DNA of 64,000 nucleotides from Luteitalea sp. (lineage in GTDB: Bacteria > Acidobacteriota > Vicinamibacteria > Vicinamibacterales > Vicinamibacteraceae): NCBI GenBank assembly GCA_009377495.1, contig WHTZ01000008.1, forward strand, positions 1 through 64,000, written 5' to 3'. Within the stretch, counting starts at the first letter, position 1, and each line of letters starts with the position of its first letter. The notes beneath the pieces were generated by a model. That model searched no databases. It saw only the letters and a list, made by a program, of their open reading frames with translations, and was not told the DNA's origin. The position numbers and the translations under genes were made by a program. Below are positions 49,728-58,906 of the stretch, piece after piece.

Positions 49728-52700
49728 TTAGGCGCGCCGGCCGACCGCAACCTCCGGCGCCTGTGCTGCACGCTCCCGGCCAGGCGTTCGGCGCAAGCCC
49801 TTGAAGCCTTCTTCGAAGATGGTGTACAGCGTCGGCACGAAGACGAGCGTGATGAGCGTGGACGTCGCGAGGCCGCCAATCACGACGCGGGCCAACGGCG
49901 CCTGGAGCTCGGCACCCTCACCATAGCCGAGCGACATGGGCACGAGGCCGAGGATGGTCGTCAGCGTGGTAATCAAGATAGGCCGGAGTCGCGTGCGGCC
50001 AGCGAGCTCCACGGCTTCCCGCAGTGGCACGTTGTCTCGCCGCCTGAGCGTGGTCGTGTAGTCCACCAGCAGAATCGCGTTGTTCACCACGATCCCCGCC
50101 AGCATGATCACGCCAATGAACGCCTGCAAGCTGAACGACGTGTTGGTGAGCCACAGGATGCCGACAACGCCAATCGCGGCGAGCGGGACAGAGAACATGA
50201 TGATGAACGGGTCGCGCAGCGACTCGTACTGCGATGCCATCACCGCATAGACGAGGAGAATCGCAAGCACGAGCAACAACTGGAGCTGCCGGAAGGTCTT
50301 CTGCTGCTCCTCGAGCTCCGCGCCAAATCCCACCGTGAAATCGTGTGGAACATCGAGCCGAGGCAGGATCGCCTGGACGCGGGAGACGGCTTCGCTGAGC
50401 GGTACCTCGATCTCCGCGTTCACGTTGGTGATCCGCTGCTGATTCTTCCGCTCGATCTCGGTAGGGCCAGCGTCGGGCTGCAGGTTCAGGAGGTTCTTGG
50501 CTTGGACGATGTTCCCGGACGGGGTGGTGACGAGCACGTCGCCCACGTCGGTCACGCGCTGCCGGTCCTCTTCGCGAAGGCGCACGATAATCGGGTACTC
50601 CTCGCCGCGCTCGCGATAGAAGGCAGCCTGTCGACCAGCGATGTTGGTTTGCAGCGTCTCGGCAACCTGCCCAACGCCCATGCCGAGTGTGGCTGCCTTG
50701 TCACGGTCGACCCGAATCGCCATCTCGGGACGCCCTTCCTCGCGTTCGATACGGACGTCGGCAATGCCTGGAATGGTCTGCATGGCGTCGCGGGCCGCCA
50801 GGGCTAGGCGCCTGGCGTCCTCGAGATCGTGCCCGCGAATCTCGAGCGAGAGACGAGACTCGGCCTGGTCGCCGAGGATGCGGCCCAGCGCAAAGTTGCC
50901 ACCCGAGGCGCGCGCACGCACTTCCACGCCAGGAAGACCTGCCAGGTCTCGCCGTAACGCTTGTGCGATCTGCTCGCTGGAGCGCGTGCGCTCCTCCTTG
51001 CGCGTCAGCTGGATGTTGATCTCACCGGTGTGCGTCGAGCCGCCCCCCCACCCGCCACCGCCCCCCTCCGTGAAGAGGCTCGTCGCCTCGGGGACAGCCT
51101 TTCGGACCATCTGTTCGAGCTGGGTCATGACCTGCTCGGTCCGCTCGATGCGCGTGCCCACGGGGAGCTCGACGTCTACCTCGACCTCGCCCTCGTCGGT
51201 CTGCGGCATCAGCTCGAAGTGGAGCAGCGGCAGCAGGAAGAGAGCGAGGACGAACAGGCCCGTCCCGGCGGCGAGGACCGTCGGCCGGTGAGCGAGCGCG
51301 CGATGCAGGAAGCCACGGTAACCGTCATCGACGCCCTGCAACCACCGCTCGCTCGTCTCGAACATTCGACCGGCCCTCCCAGCACGTGCCTCGCCCTTGG
51401 TGGGCACCTTCAACAGCGTCGCGCACAGCACGGGCACGAGCGTCACGGCCACGAACAGCGACATCATGAGCGAGAAGATCACCACGACCGAGAGCTGCCT
51501 GAAGAGAATGCTCGAGAAGCCGGCGAGGAAGAAGAGCGGCACGAAGACAGCGATGTGGGTCAGCGTGGAGGCCACGATTGCCGACCAGATTTCCTCACTG
51601 CCATCGATGGCCGCCTGCACCCGGTCCTTGCCCAGCTCCATGTGCCGCTGCGCGTTCTCGAGCACGACGATCGACGCGTCGACGATCATGCCCACCCCGA
51701 GGGCGAGGCCCCCGAAGGTCATGGTGTTCAGCGTGTAGCCACCGAAATAGAGCAACGCAAACGTGCCGATGATCGAAATGGGGATCGACGCGCAGATGAT
51801 CAGCGTCGAGCGAAAGCTTCGCAGGAAGATGAAGATGATCAGGACGACCAGCACGGAGCCGAGCATCACGGCCTCGCGCACCGCGGCAATCGACTGCTGG
51901 ATGAAGACCGACATATCGCGCGTGATCCGCAAATTGACGCTTGGCATCTCGCGATTGATGCGCTCCATCTCCGCGCGGAGCCGCTCGGCCACGGCAACCG
52001 TGTTCTCGCCAGACTGCTTCGTGATCATCAGGCGGATGCCGGGCTTTCCATCGAGTGTCACGAAGGACCGGCGATCCTCGGTCGCGTCGCGTACCTCGGC
52101 GACATCACGGAGGTAGACCGGCACGCCGAAGGCCGAGGAGGCCGTCTGCGGCGTCGTTGACGAGACACCGCCGCGCGTCATCACGGCGATATTGCGAATA
52201 TCGTCCAGGGTCGTGAACTGGCCCGGGCTGCGAAGGAGGTACGTGAGGTCGCCTTGGTCGATTTCGCCGATGGGGACGTTCTGATTCTCGCTCTGGAGGA
52301 GCTGGACCACCTGATCAACGGGGAGTCCGAGCGCCGTGGTCTTTTCGCGCGAGAGCTCGACGAGAATCTGTCGGGCGAGGCCGCCTCGCACCTCGACCGC
52401 CGCGACGCCCGAGATGCGCTCGAAGCGCGGCATGAGATCGTTCTCCGTGAGCTCGCGCAGCGTGACCGGATCGAAGTCGCCAGCGACCGCGATGAAGATA
52501 ATGGGGAACTGGGACGAGTCGAACTTGTAGAGCGTGGGCTGGTCGGCATCCTCTGGAAGCTGGCCGCGCACGCGATCGAGCCGGGCGCGCACATCGTCGG
52601 CGGCGACGTCGATGTTGGTGCCCCACGTGAAGTTGAGGCGCACTTGGCTGCTGCCCTCCTCCGAGCTCGAATTGATCTGATCGAGCCCGGCGACGGCGGC

Positions 52701-52913
52701 AACGGACCGCTCGATCGGCCGCGTGATCGACTCCTCGATCTCGCGCGGGCCAACGCCCTCGTAGCCCACCCGGATACTCAGGCTCGGCATCTCGAGGTCT
52801 GGCATCAGGTCTACGGGCAACCGGAGCAGCGCAATCGCGCCGAGCAGCACGACGACGCTGCAGAGCATGAAGACCGTGATGGGACGATGGATGGCGAGGC
52901 GGGGGATGCTCAT
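49728..52913 (-). CDS. RND efflux pump inner-membrane transporter (HAE1-type)
   Basis: A 1061-residue RND pump. Two repeats of six helices and two large periplasmic loops are visible: N-terminal [22 protein letters not shown] and the internal repeat start near [12 protein letters not shown]. The TM4 region reads [19 protein letters not shown], so the first relay Asp is present but the second is Ala, a common variant in this group. AGNITVL-like second-repeat motifs ([18 protein letters not shown]) are present. It pumps small toxic compounds or metals. The ATG at 52913 fits the family start; an extension to 53111 reads through two REP hairpins. It is the last gene of a four-gene operon. Confidence 0.93.
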   Translation of the reverse strand: MSIPRLAIHRPITVFMLCSVVVLLGAIALLRLPVDLMPDLEMPSLSIRVGYEGVGPREIEESITRPIERSVAAVAGLDQINSSSEEGSSQVRLNFTWGTNIDVAADDVRARLDRVRGQLPEDADQPTLYKFDSSQFPIIFIAVAGDFDPVTLRELTENDLMPRFERISGVAAVEVRGGLARQILVELSREKTTALGLPVDQVVQLLQSENQNVPIGEIDQGDLTYLLRSPGQFTTLDDIRNIAVMTRGGVSSTTPQTASSAFGVPVYLRDVAEVRDATEDRRSFVTLDGKPGIRLMITKQSGENTVAVAERLRAEMERINREMPSVNLRITRDMSVFIQQSIAAVREAVMLGSVLVVLIIFIFLRSFRSTLIICASIPISIIGTFALLYFGGYTLNTMTFGGLALGVGMIVDASIVVLENAQRHMELGKDRVQAAIDGSEEIWSAIVASTLTHIAVFVPLFFLAGFSSILFRQLSVVVIFSLMMSLFVAVTLVPVLCATLLKVPTKGEARAGRAGRMFETSERWLQGVDDGYRGFLHRALAHRPTVLAAGTGLFVLALFLLPLLHFELMPQTDEGEVEVDVELPVGTRIERTEQVMTQLEQMVRKAVPEATSLFTEGGGGGWGGGSTHTGEINIQLTRKEERTRSSEQIAQALRRDLAGLPGVEVRARASGGNFALGRILGDQAESRLSLEIRGHDLEDARRLALAARDAMQTIPGIADVRIEREEGRPEMAIRVDRDKAATLGMGVGQVAETLQTNIAGRQAAFYRERGEEYPIIVRLREEDRQRVTDVGDVLVTTPSGNIVQAKNLLNLQPDAGPTEIERKNQQRITNVNAEIEVPLSEAVSRVQAILPRLDVPHDFTVGFGAELEEQQKTFRQLQLLLVLAILLVYAVMASQYESLRDPFIIMFSVPLAAIGVVGILWLTNTSFSLQAFIGVIMLAGIVVNNAILLVDYTTTLRRRDNVPLREAVELAGRTRLRPILITTLTTILGLVPMSLGYGEGAELQAPLARVVIGGLATSTLITLVFVPTLYTIFEEGFKGLRRTPGRERAAQAPEVAVGRRA

Positions 52914-52929
52914 GGGTGGTCCTAGTAAC

Positions 52930-52991
52930 GGACGCCTCGGCGAGGCGTCCCTACCTTCTGCCAATGGTAGGGCGCGTTCGCCGAACGCGCC
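52930..52991. repeat. REP-like double hairpin between RND and adaptor genes
   Basis: Two 21-bp palindromes with 9-bp arms lie at 52930-52950 (GGACGCCTC arms) and 52971-52991 (GGCGCGTTC arms), and CCCTACC/GGTAGGG can pair between them. The compact pair in a 82-bp operon gap could stabilise the upstream mRNA or alter stoichiometry. No protein function is implied. Confidence 0.7.
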
Positions 52992-52995
52992 GTGC

Positions 52996-54213
52996 TCAGT
53001 CTTCACTCCGTGGCTTTGGTGACGCCGGCCTGTTCTCCGCGCGGGACGTTCCGCCCGCAGGTCGCTGACCGGCCACCTGCACGGGGTCACCGTGCCGGAG
53101 TCCCGCGGCACCGGTCGTGATGACCTGTTGGCCCTCGGTCAGACCGCTGAGCACCTCAATCCGCTGCGGCTCTTCGATTCCCGTGCGGACTTCCGTAAAG
53201 TGCGCCGTTCGTTGATTCACGAGGAATACGCCGCGTCGACCTTCCTGGTCGACCACGGCATTTCTGGGCACCACAAGCGCATTGTCCTCGTGCGCCGTTT
53301 GGATCTCGACCCGCGCATACATGCCGGGCTTGAGCCGCGCGTCCTCGTTGGGAACCTCCACCTCCATCTGGGCGGTCCGCGTCGCCGGGTCGAGCACGGG
53401 CGCGAGACGCGCCACGCGACCCTCGAAGGTTTGGCCCGGATACGCGTCCACCTGCACGGCGGCGGGCACGCCCGCTTGAACGCGCCGGAGGTCCTTTTCC
53501 ACCAGATTGACGACGAGGCGCACGAGGCTAATGTCGACCACCGAGACCACAGGGCCGGCGGGAGAGACCTGGGCGCCGGGATCGACGTAGCGCTTCGCCA
53601 CGAAGCCATCGACCGGCGAGACAATCCGCGTGTTGGCCAAGGTGATGCGGAGCTCTTCGAGGCGATACCCCGCCTGTGCAAACTGTGCGCGGGCCAGATC
53701 GAGCTGCGCCCGCGCCGACTGTGCGTTTGCCTCGGCGTCTTCGAGCATCTGCTGAGCAAGGATCTTGCGCTCGAACAAGCTGCGCGAGCGCCGCGCGTTC
53801 GATTCTGCAACGCCCAAGTCGGCCTCGCTCTGTCGAATGCTGGCCTTCCCAACCTCGTACGCCGACTCCTGTTGTCGCACTTGCTCGCGCAGCTCGCGGT
53901 CCTCGACGAGCGCGAGACGTTGACCTCGGCGCACGCGGTCGCCGATGCGCACGTCCACAGCCTCCAGCCGACCGTTGACCTTAGGCGCGACGTCGACGGT
54001 CTGTGCCCCCACCAGATTGCCAACGACGGTGAGGCTGTCGGTGATCTCGCCGCGGGCAACCGTGCCGAGCTCGATGGTCGGGGTCTGGCGTTCCCCCGCC
54101 ATCATCCCGCCCCTCGGTGATCCTTCCGACCGAGAACCACCGGAGCGGCTATAGAAAAAAATGCCTGCCGCCGCGACCACGAAAAGCGCGAAGGCAATCA
54201 GGAACTTACGCAT
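52996..54213 (-). CDS. RND periplasmic adaptor subunit (HlyD/MFP)
   Basis: A 405-residue membrane-fusion protein. Residues 1-20 anchor it in the membrane. The beta-barrel and lipoyl half-motifs are visible: VGAQTVDVAPKVNGRLEAVDVRIGDRV and TRIVSPVDGFVAKRYVDPGAQV, with a helical hairpin (about 110-185) between them. It links the RND pump to the TolC channel. It ends five bases after a REP-like hairpin pair and begins about 130 bp downstream of tolC. An alanine-rich SRAENRPASPKPRSED tail is disordered. Confidence 0.9.
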   Translation of the reverse strand: MRKFLIAFALFVVAAAGIFFYSRSGGSRSEGSPRGGMMAGERQTPTIELGTVARGEITDSLTVVGNLVGAQTVDVAPKVNGRLEAVDVRIGDRVRRGQRLALVEDRELREQVRQQESAYEVGKASIRQSEADLGVAESNARRSRSLFERKILAQQMLEDAEANAQSARAQLDLARAQFAQAGYRLEELRITLANTRIVSPVDGFVAKRYVDPGAQVSPAGPVVSVVDISLVRLVVNLVEKDLRRVQAGVPAAVQVDAYPGQTFEGRVARLAPVLDPATRTAQMEVEVPNEDARLKPGMYARVEIQTAHEDNALVVPRNAVVDQEGRRGVFLVNQRTAHFTEVRTGIEEPQRIEVLSGLTEGQQVITTGAAGLRHGDPVQVAGQRPAGGTSRAENRPASPKPRSED

Positions 54214-54249
54214 AAAAAGTAGGTGCCAGGTGAAAGGTGCCAGGTGCCA

Positions 54250-54262
54250 GGGTTGTCTCAGG
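54250..54262 (+). repeat. GGGTTGTCTCAGG repeat, copy 2
   Basis: A one-base variant of the GGGCTGTCTCAGG sequence found at 49701 and 60517. It lies in the tolC-adaptor gap, after a run of GGTGCCA units. Confidence 0.6.
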
Positions 54263-54311
54263 TAGTAGGGATCAGCCCGCAGGGATCAGTCGGCAGGGCG
54301 CTCCTTTGTAG

Positions 54312-54331
54312 GGCGCCCCTTTAGGGGCGCC
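54312..54331. repeat. GGCGCCCCT hairpin
   Basis: A 20-bp palindrome with 9-bp arms lies 15 bp after the tolC stop, in the gap before the adaptor gene. It resembles REP-type hairpins of similar genomes and may partially terminate or protect the transcript. Confidence 0.6.
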
Positions 54332-54345
54332 AGACCTCACATTTC

Positions 54346-56157
54346 TCAAGGCACTGTCCCGCCGCCTCCAGGCGGGCCGCTGCCCGTACCGTTGCCTCCG
54401 GTCACGCCGTTGCCCGCGCCGCTCGTGGTGGCCCCCACACCGTTCACGCCGCCACCGCCCACCCCACCCAGGCTATTGGCGCCGGACACGGCCAGCGACG
54501 GTCCGCCGCTGGACGGTGTCAGTTGCACGCGCTCGAAATCGACGAGCGCTTTGCGATGGTCGAGCACGGCGCGGAGCTCCACGTTTGCCGCATCTGCCAG
54601 ATCGCGTTGCGCCTGCACCACGAAAAAAGCGGTCGACAAGCCCACGTCAAACCTGGTTTGTTCCGCTTCGAGCCGCTGTTCGGCCAACTCGCGCGCCGCC
54701 CGTGCGGCATCTACCTGCTCGAGCGTGCTGTCCACCTGCAGCCCCGCATTCGTGACCTCGGTGGCAACCTGCAGCTCGAGCGCTTTCATGCTCATCGCGG
54801 CCTGCTCGCGCTGGATACGCGCACGCTGGTAACTCGCAGCCGCTGGGCTGTGCCCAATCGGATAGCTGAATTGGAGCTGGATGTTCCATGTCGGGAAGTC
54901 GCGGCCGGCCATCCGCTGAAGCGCGTCCCCGAAATCGCCTGGAATGGTCTCGGTGACGTCACCGCCAAGGCCACCGTCGCGAAGGATTTCAGTGCCGCCA
55001 ATGCCCTGTAGACCGTACGACGCGATCAGATCCGCGGTGGGCAGCGACTGGTTCCTGTAGAGGCGCATGTTCAGATCAGTGGCCTCCAGTCCGCGTTCCC
55101 CCTCAGCCAGGTCGGTGCGACTCGCCAGCGCATTTTTCAGCGCCTCCGCCACATCCGCTTTCTCGTTGCTGACGCCCGGCTGGTCCACGGGGTTGAGACG
55201 GGCGTGCCAGCGCGGATCGTTCGTTCCCGTGACGATCAGGCGCTTGAGGGACAGCTCCGCGATCCGGTGCGTCGCTTCGGCCTGCGCCAACGTCTGCCGC
55301 CGGGCCGCCGCTTCGGCCTCCGCTTGGACGACATCGAGCGGCGCCATCGCGCCCACTTCGACGCGCGCCTTGTTGTCCTCAACCAGCTTGTTCGCGAGCG
55401 AGAGCGACTGCCGTGTGACGTCCACCGCCTGAATCGCGTAGACCAGATCCCAGTACGCGTTGCGGACATCGGCCGCGGTATTCGTCAAGGTCGCCCGCAG
55501 CTGCAGGTTTGCCACGCTGCGGTTTATCTGCGCGAGGCTGATCTGCGTACGCGTGTCGTCGGTCCGAAAGTTTCGTAGCAGAGGCTGCGTCAGCAGCAGA
55601 TCGAGCGAGCTGTTGTACTGCGGATTGAAGGTGTTGAAGTTGCTCGACGATTCCTGTCTGCGGTTGAGCCAAGAAACCTGGAGCGCTCCGCCGCCCAATG
55701 GTAGCGCCTGGTCTGCCCCAAACTCATACGTCTGCGTGTCGTCTTGGACACGATCGCCGCCCGTGAGCTGATTCCGCGGCAGTTGCACGGTGTTGTTCTG
55801 CGAGATCGTCGTTTGGAGCACGGGTCGGTAGTTGCCACGCAGGCTGGCCAGGCTGAGCTCTTCGAGCCGAGGATTCAGCCGTTCGGCGGCCACATCCGGG
55901 TTGCGCTCGAGGGCAAGCGATACTGCCTCGTCCAGCCGGAGGTCGAGGACCGCCGCCTCATTGGTTGGCGGCTGATTTGGAACCGCCTGCTGCGCGCGCA
56001 CGGCTGCCAGCAGCTCTTCGACCCTGGCGTCTGCGGCTTCCGGGGAGCCGGCTGGCGCTGGTACGTTCGCCGTCGTCTGGGCCGCGGTCTGGACAGGCGT
56101 GCCGAACCAGGCGACGGCCGCGACCACGGCCGCGCACACGAGTCGTCGCGGCGTCAC
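54346..56157 (-). CDS. TolC-family outer-membrane efflux channel
   Basis: A 603-residue protein with a signal peptide (about 1-28). The two structural repeats of OEP channels are recognisable: LRLDEAVSLALERNPDVAAERL and the second near ALKNALASRTDLAEGERGLEA, each followed by long helices (AEAEAAARRQTLAQAEATHRIAELSLKRL). The C-terminal 45 residues are glycine-rich low complexity (GGVGGGGVNGVG). The start is GTG at 56157, overlapping the Spy-like stop as GTGA, which supports it over the longer frame. It provides the outer-membrane exit for the RND pump. Confidence 0.9.
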   Translation of the reverse strand: MTPRRLVCAAVVAAVAWFGTPVQTAAQTTANVPAPAGSPEAADARVEELLAAVRAQQAVPNQPPTNEAAVLDLRLDEAVSLALERNPDVAAERLNPRLEELSLASLRGNYRPVLQTTISQNNTVQLPRNQLTGGDRVQDDTQTYEFGADQALPLGGGALQVSWLNRRQESSSNFNTFNPQYNSSLDLLLTQPLLRNFRTDDTRTQISLAQINRSVANLQLRATLTNTAADVRNAYWDLVYAIQAVDVTRQSLSLANKLVEDNKARVEVGAMAPLDVVQAEAEAAARRQTLAQAEATHRIAELSLKRLIVTGTNDPRWHARLNPVDQPGVSNEKADVAEALKNALASRTDLAEGERGLEATDLNMRLYRNQSLPTADLIASYGLQGIGGTEILRDGGLGGDVTETIPGDFGDALQRMAGRDFPTWNIQLQFSYPIGHSPAAASYQRARIQREQAAMSMKALELQVATEVTNAGLQVDSTLEQVDAARAARELAEQRLEAEQTRFDVGLSTAFFVVQAQRDLADAANVELRAVLDHRKALVDFERVQLTPSSGGPSLAVSGANSLGGVGGGGVNGVGATTSGAGNGVTGGNGTGSGPPGGGGTVP

Positions 56158-56660
56158 AGCTCCCTCCGGACGCCCGCCTGCTCTTGGGACGGCTGCCGTT
56201 CCTGGTTGTGGCGCTCCGAGAACGCCTTGAGCTTTCGCCGCTGATCCGGCGACAACACTTTGTACATGCGATAGAGCATCAGGGCCCAACTGCGACCGAG
56301 GTCACTGCGCGCGTCCTCGACGCGGTCGATCGCCTCGCGAACCTTCTCTTCTTTCGACCCTTCCACAAGGAGGGTGGAGAGGTGTGTTTCACGCCGATCG
56401 AGCTCGCCCTTCTGTCGGTGAAGGTCGGGGACGAAGCTTTGAAAGATCGCCTCGAGCTTGTCAGACTGCTCATCGGTGATGCCGACCTCCGCCTTGCAGA
56501 GGTCCCATCGCCACCACTTGCGTGCCTTTTTCTCGTCGAGCGTTTCGATGCCCGGATGCTCGGCAACGAGGCACCCGCGCGTCCCAGCCAGTGCCAGGGA
56601 CGGTGCCCCGAGAAACGCACCAAGGATGAGGAATGGCAGGATGATCTTGCGGAGCGGCAT
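56154..56660 (-). CDS. Spy/CpxP-like periplasmic protein
   Basis: A 168-residue protein with a signal peptide (about 1-25). The body is helical and acidic-basic (LCKAEVGITDEQSDKLEAIFQSF, LHRQKGELDRRETHLSTLL, RMYKVLSPDQRRKLKAFSERHNQ), with a methionine-rich centre. Spy/CpxP family proteins chaperone or sense misfolded envelope proteins and heavy metals. It is the first gene of the efflux operon, joined to tolC by a GTGA overlap. ATG at 56660 is chosen because AGGGG lies upstream; an extra in-frame ATG at 56678 is possible. Confidence 0.75.
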   Translation of the reverse strand: MPLRKIILPFLILGAFLGAPSLALAGTRGCLVAEHPGIETLDEKKARKWWRWDLCKAEVGITDEQSDKLEAIFQSFVPDLHRQKGELDRRETHLSTLLVEGSKEEKVREAIDRVEDARSDLGRSWALMLYRMYKVLSPDQRRKLKAFSERHNQERQPSQEQAGVRREL

Positions 56661-56786
56661 GCACGAGCCCCTATCCATGTAATTACGACGGCGCGAAGGG
56701 CGCTATTTACGGCAAACCTCGATTGCACGGGGCTTTAGCAAGCGTTGCCGTCTGCCTACCGTGCATCTCTACGCCGGGACGAATCC

Positions 56787-57995
56787 TCACGCCAGAAAGG
56801 CCGCCAGCCGCTCGACCGTTTGCCCGATGATGCTGTTCGGCGTCGACGCGCCGGCCGTCAAGCCGACACGGATCTCGGCCCGGGCAGTCCGCTTGGGGTG
56901 GAGCCAACTACGCTCGACCGTTTCACGCGCCGCGTGCAAAGGGGTGCCCGCGGCTGGCACCGGCCGATGGCGGATCTCGTCGGCTGAGACGAGGCAGGCA
57001 GGCTCGGCGACGTGAAACGTGGGGACGTGCTCCGCGCAAATGCGTGCGAGGTTGCAGGTGTTGCTACTGTTGTAGCCGCCAAGGACGAGCATCAGATCGA
57101 GCGTGTGCTCGCCCAGCAGCTCGACGACGGCGTCCTGTCGCTCTTGCGTGGCGCTGCAGATCGTGTCGAAGTGGCGGTAGTGGTCGACGAGTGCCGACTC
57201 GCCGTATCGGTCCCGAATCGCCACACGGAACATGTCGGCAATCGCGAGCGACTCCGACATCAACATCGTCGTTTGGTTGGCCAGTCCGACCCGGACCAGG
57301 TCGCGATCGGGGTCGAAGCCAGGTGACGCTGCGGGAGCAAAGCGCGCGAGGAACGCGGGTCGATCGCCGCCATGGCGAATGTAGTCGCACGCCGCGTCTG
57401 CCTCGGCGCGATCGAGCACGACCAGGTAACGGCCTTGCGGATACTTCAGGGCTTGCGAAGCGGTGGCGCGCGTCTCTTCGTGCTTCACCTTGCCATGAAT
57501 GATGGCTGTGAACCCTTCGCGCGCGTAGCGTGTGACGTTCTTCCAGACATTGAGCACGGAGCCGCACGTGGTGTCGACCAGCGTGCAGCCGCGCGCCTGC
57601 AAGCACTGTAGGTCGTCGACGCTCACGCCGAACGCCGGCAGGATCACGACGTCGTCTGGGCTGAGTGTGTCGAGCGATTCACCCGGATCGCTCAAGAAAC
57701 GAATGCCGGCCGCGCGCAGCCGCCCGTTCACGTGCGGGTTGTGAATGATCTCACCCGTGAGGTACACGCGCTGGTCCGCGAACTTCTTGCGCGCTTGATA
57801 CGCGTAATCGACGGCGCGGTCGACGCCATAACAGAAGCCGAACTCGCGCGCGAGGTGGACAATCAGCCGGCCCGACTCGTATCGGAAGCCGTTCTGCCTG
57901 ATGCGATCCACCAGGTTACTGTGGTAATCCTCGGCGAGCGCGTCCGCGACGACGTGCTTGAGGTCGAGCCCTTTGCGGAAAATCAACGACGGCAC
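56787..57995 (-). CDS. ispH: 4-hydroxy-3-methylbut-2-enyl diphosphate reductase, plant/cyanobacterial type
   Basis: A 402-residue IspH, longer than the E. coli 316. It uses a 4Fe-4S cluster to reduce HMBPP to isopentenyl and dimethylallyl diphosphates in the MEP pathway. The three cluster cysteines are Cys55 (FGFCYGVDRA), Cys144 (VDTTCGS) and Cys314 (SNTCNLARI); the long N-terminus and the TICSATQERQDAV stretch fit the cyanobacterial/plant subtype. The start is GTG at 57995, nine bases after a TATAAT box. It stands between the efflux operon and the sigma/anti-sigma pair and seems to be a single gene. Confidence 0.92.
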   Translation of the reverse strand: MPSLIFRKGLDLKHVVADALAEDYHSNLVDRIRQNGFRYESGRLIVHLAREFGFCYGVDRAVDYAYQARKKFADQRVYLTGEIIHNPHVNGRLRAAGIRFLSDPGESLDTLSPDDVVILPAFGVSVDDLQCLQARGCTLVDTTCGSVLNVWKNVTRYAREGFTAIIHGKVKHEETRATASQALKYPQGRYLVVLDRAEADAACDYIRHGGDRPAFLARFAPAASPGFDPDRDLVRVGLANQTTMLMSESLAIADMFRVAIRDRYGESALVDHYRHFDTICSATQERQDAVVELLGEHTLDLMLVLGGYNSSNTCNLARICAEHVPTFHVAEPACLVSADEIRHRPVPAAGTPLHAARETVERSWLHPKRTARAEIRVGLTAGASTPNSIIGQTVERLAAFLA

Positions 57996-58032
57996 AACCT
58001 ATTCATTATAGAGGGGTAGAGGGGTAAAGGGG

Positions 58033-58059
58033 GACAAGGTGAGGGGGTGACACGGTGAC
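58033..58059. repeat. GACAAGGTGA-type repeat, second copy
   Basis: A 27-bp segment nearly identical (one mismatch) to 44036-44062. It lies just after the stop of the anti-sigma gene on the minus strand, next to the ispH promoter. Confidence 0.55.
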
Positions 58060-58062
58060 CTG

Positions 58063-58752
58063 TTAGCGCCCTAGATTGCCCGGGTATTGGGCGGACGCGA
58101 AGGTGGCGTACGTGCGCGGTGTGAGGTCGTCGAGCGCCCTGAGCTCAGGGCTGCGGAGTGACGTCAACGCGGCGTCGACTTCGACGAGAAGCGCCTCCCC
58201 ATCATCCGGAGTCGACGGGAGCGGAGCATTCGGGCGTTCCGCCGCAGGTGCTGACGCGGTGCGCCACGCCGCGTGATTCGCGAGCCGAGCCGCGGTCCCG
58301 TCCAGCGAGAGGAACTGGCCACTGACGAGACCAAGCAGCAGACCGCCGGCCGCAGCGAGCGCAATCCAGCGGCGCGGCGAGACGGCCGAGCCGAGACGTG
58401 CCGCGGTGCGGGTCGGGAAGGGCAATATCCGCCCACGCTCCCGGCCGACGTCGAGCCGACGCATCACGGCCGCGACTTGACGCTCCAGGCGGGCCGTTGG
58501 AAAGAACGTATCCAGCGTGTCGCACGCTGCCAGCGACAGATCGTCAAGCGCGGCACGTTGCTGGCTCGCACGGCGCCGGCAAACGTGGCACCCAGCCGCA
58601 TGCTCCACCATGCGGCGCTCAGCGGCGTCGGGACCGGGCGCCGCTCGAGCCGACAGAGCCGGTGTGTCCTGAGGGAGCGTTGCGAGGCGCAGCACCTCCT
58701 GGTCGGTGAGATGCGGTTCCCGGCGCCATGCTGTCCACAACGTGTCGAACAC
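58063..58752 (-). CDS. Anti-sigma factor with zinc-binding N-terminus
   Basis: A 229-residue protein. The N-terminal HEHAAGCHVCRRR-type motif (His51, Cys55, Cys58) is the zinc-finger anti-sigma signature. A single membrane helix follows (about 130-150, WIALAAAGGLLLGLVSG). The soluble N-domain should bind and silence the ECF sigma factor encoded directly upstream, releasing it on an envelope signal sensed by the C-terminal part (about 150-229). Its own DNA targets are unknown. The gene follows the sigma gene after a REP-containing gap. Confidence 0.75.
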   Translation of the reverse strand: MFDTLWTAWRREPHLTDQEVLRLATLPQDTPALSARAAPGPDAAERRMVEHAAGCHVCRRRASQQRAALDDLSLAACDTLDTFFPTARLERQVAAVMRRLDVGRERGRILPFPTRTAARLGSAVSPRRWIALAAAGGLLLGLVSGQFLSLDGTAARLANHAAWRTASAPAAERPNAPLPSTPDDGEALLVEVDAALTSLRSPELRALDDLTPRTYATFASAQYPGNLGR

Positions 58753-58816
58753 CCACGAGCTCCCGACGCTGCAGCCTGCAAGGGCCGTTGCGTCTGTTGT
58801 TAACCGGCGCGCTTAC

Positions 58817-58906
58817 GAGGGGCCTGAAGGCCCTCGCTACGTGCTATTTGCCTCCGTCGTCTGTAGCGCGCGGCCTTCCGCCTTCGCGCTTCGCGCTTCG
58901 GCGGAC
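58817..58906 (-). repeat. REP cluster, including 35-bp dispersed repeat copy 2, in the sigma-factor 3' end
   Basis: A GAGGGGCC/GGCCCTC hairpin lies at 58817-58835. A 35-bp copy of the 4772-4806 repeat, in opposite orientation, lies at 58872-58906 and is inside the sigma gene. The repeat is translated as part of the protein's C-terminal tail. Confidence 0.75.

Noticed and set aside
50961-52160. A 399-codon plus-strand frame opposite the RND pump gene
   Set aside because: It is antisense to a clear RND pump with complete helices and motifs; the encoded peptide is highly charged and has no family features.
52914-53111. Longer N-terminus for the RND pump
   Set aside because: It reads through REP hairpins and the adaptor gene's end; the family start is at 52913.
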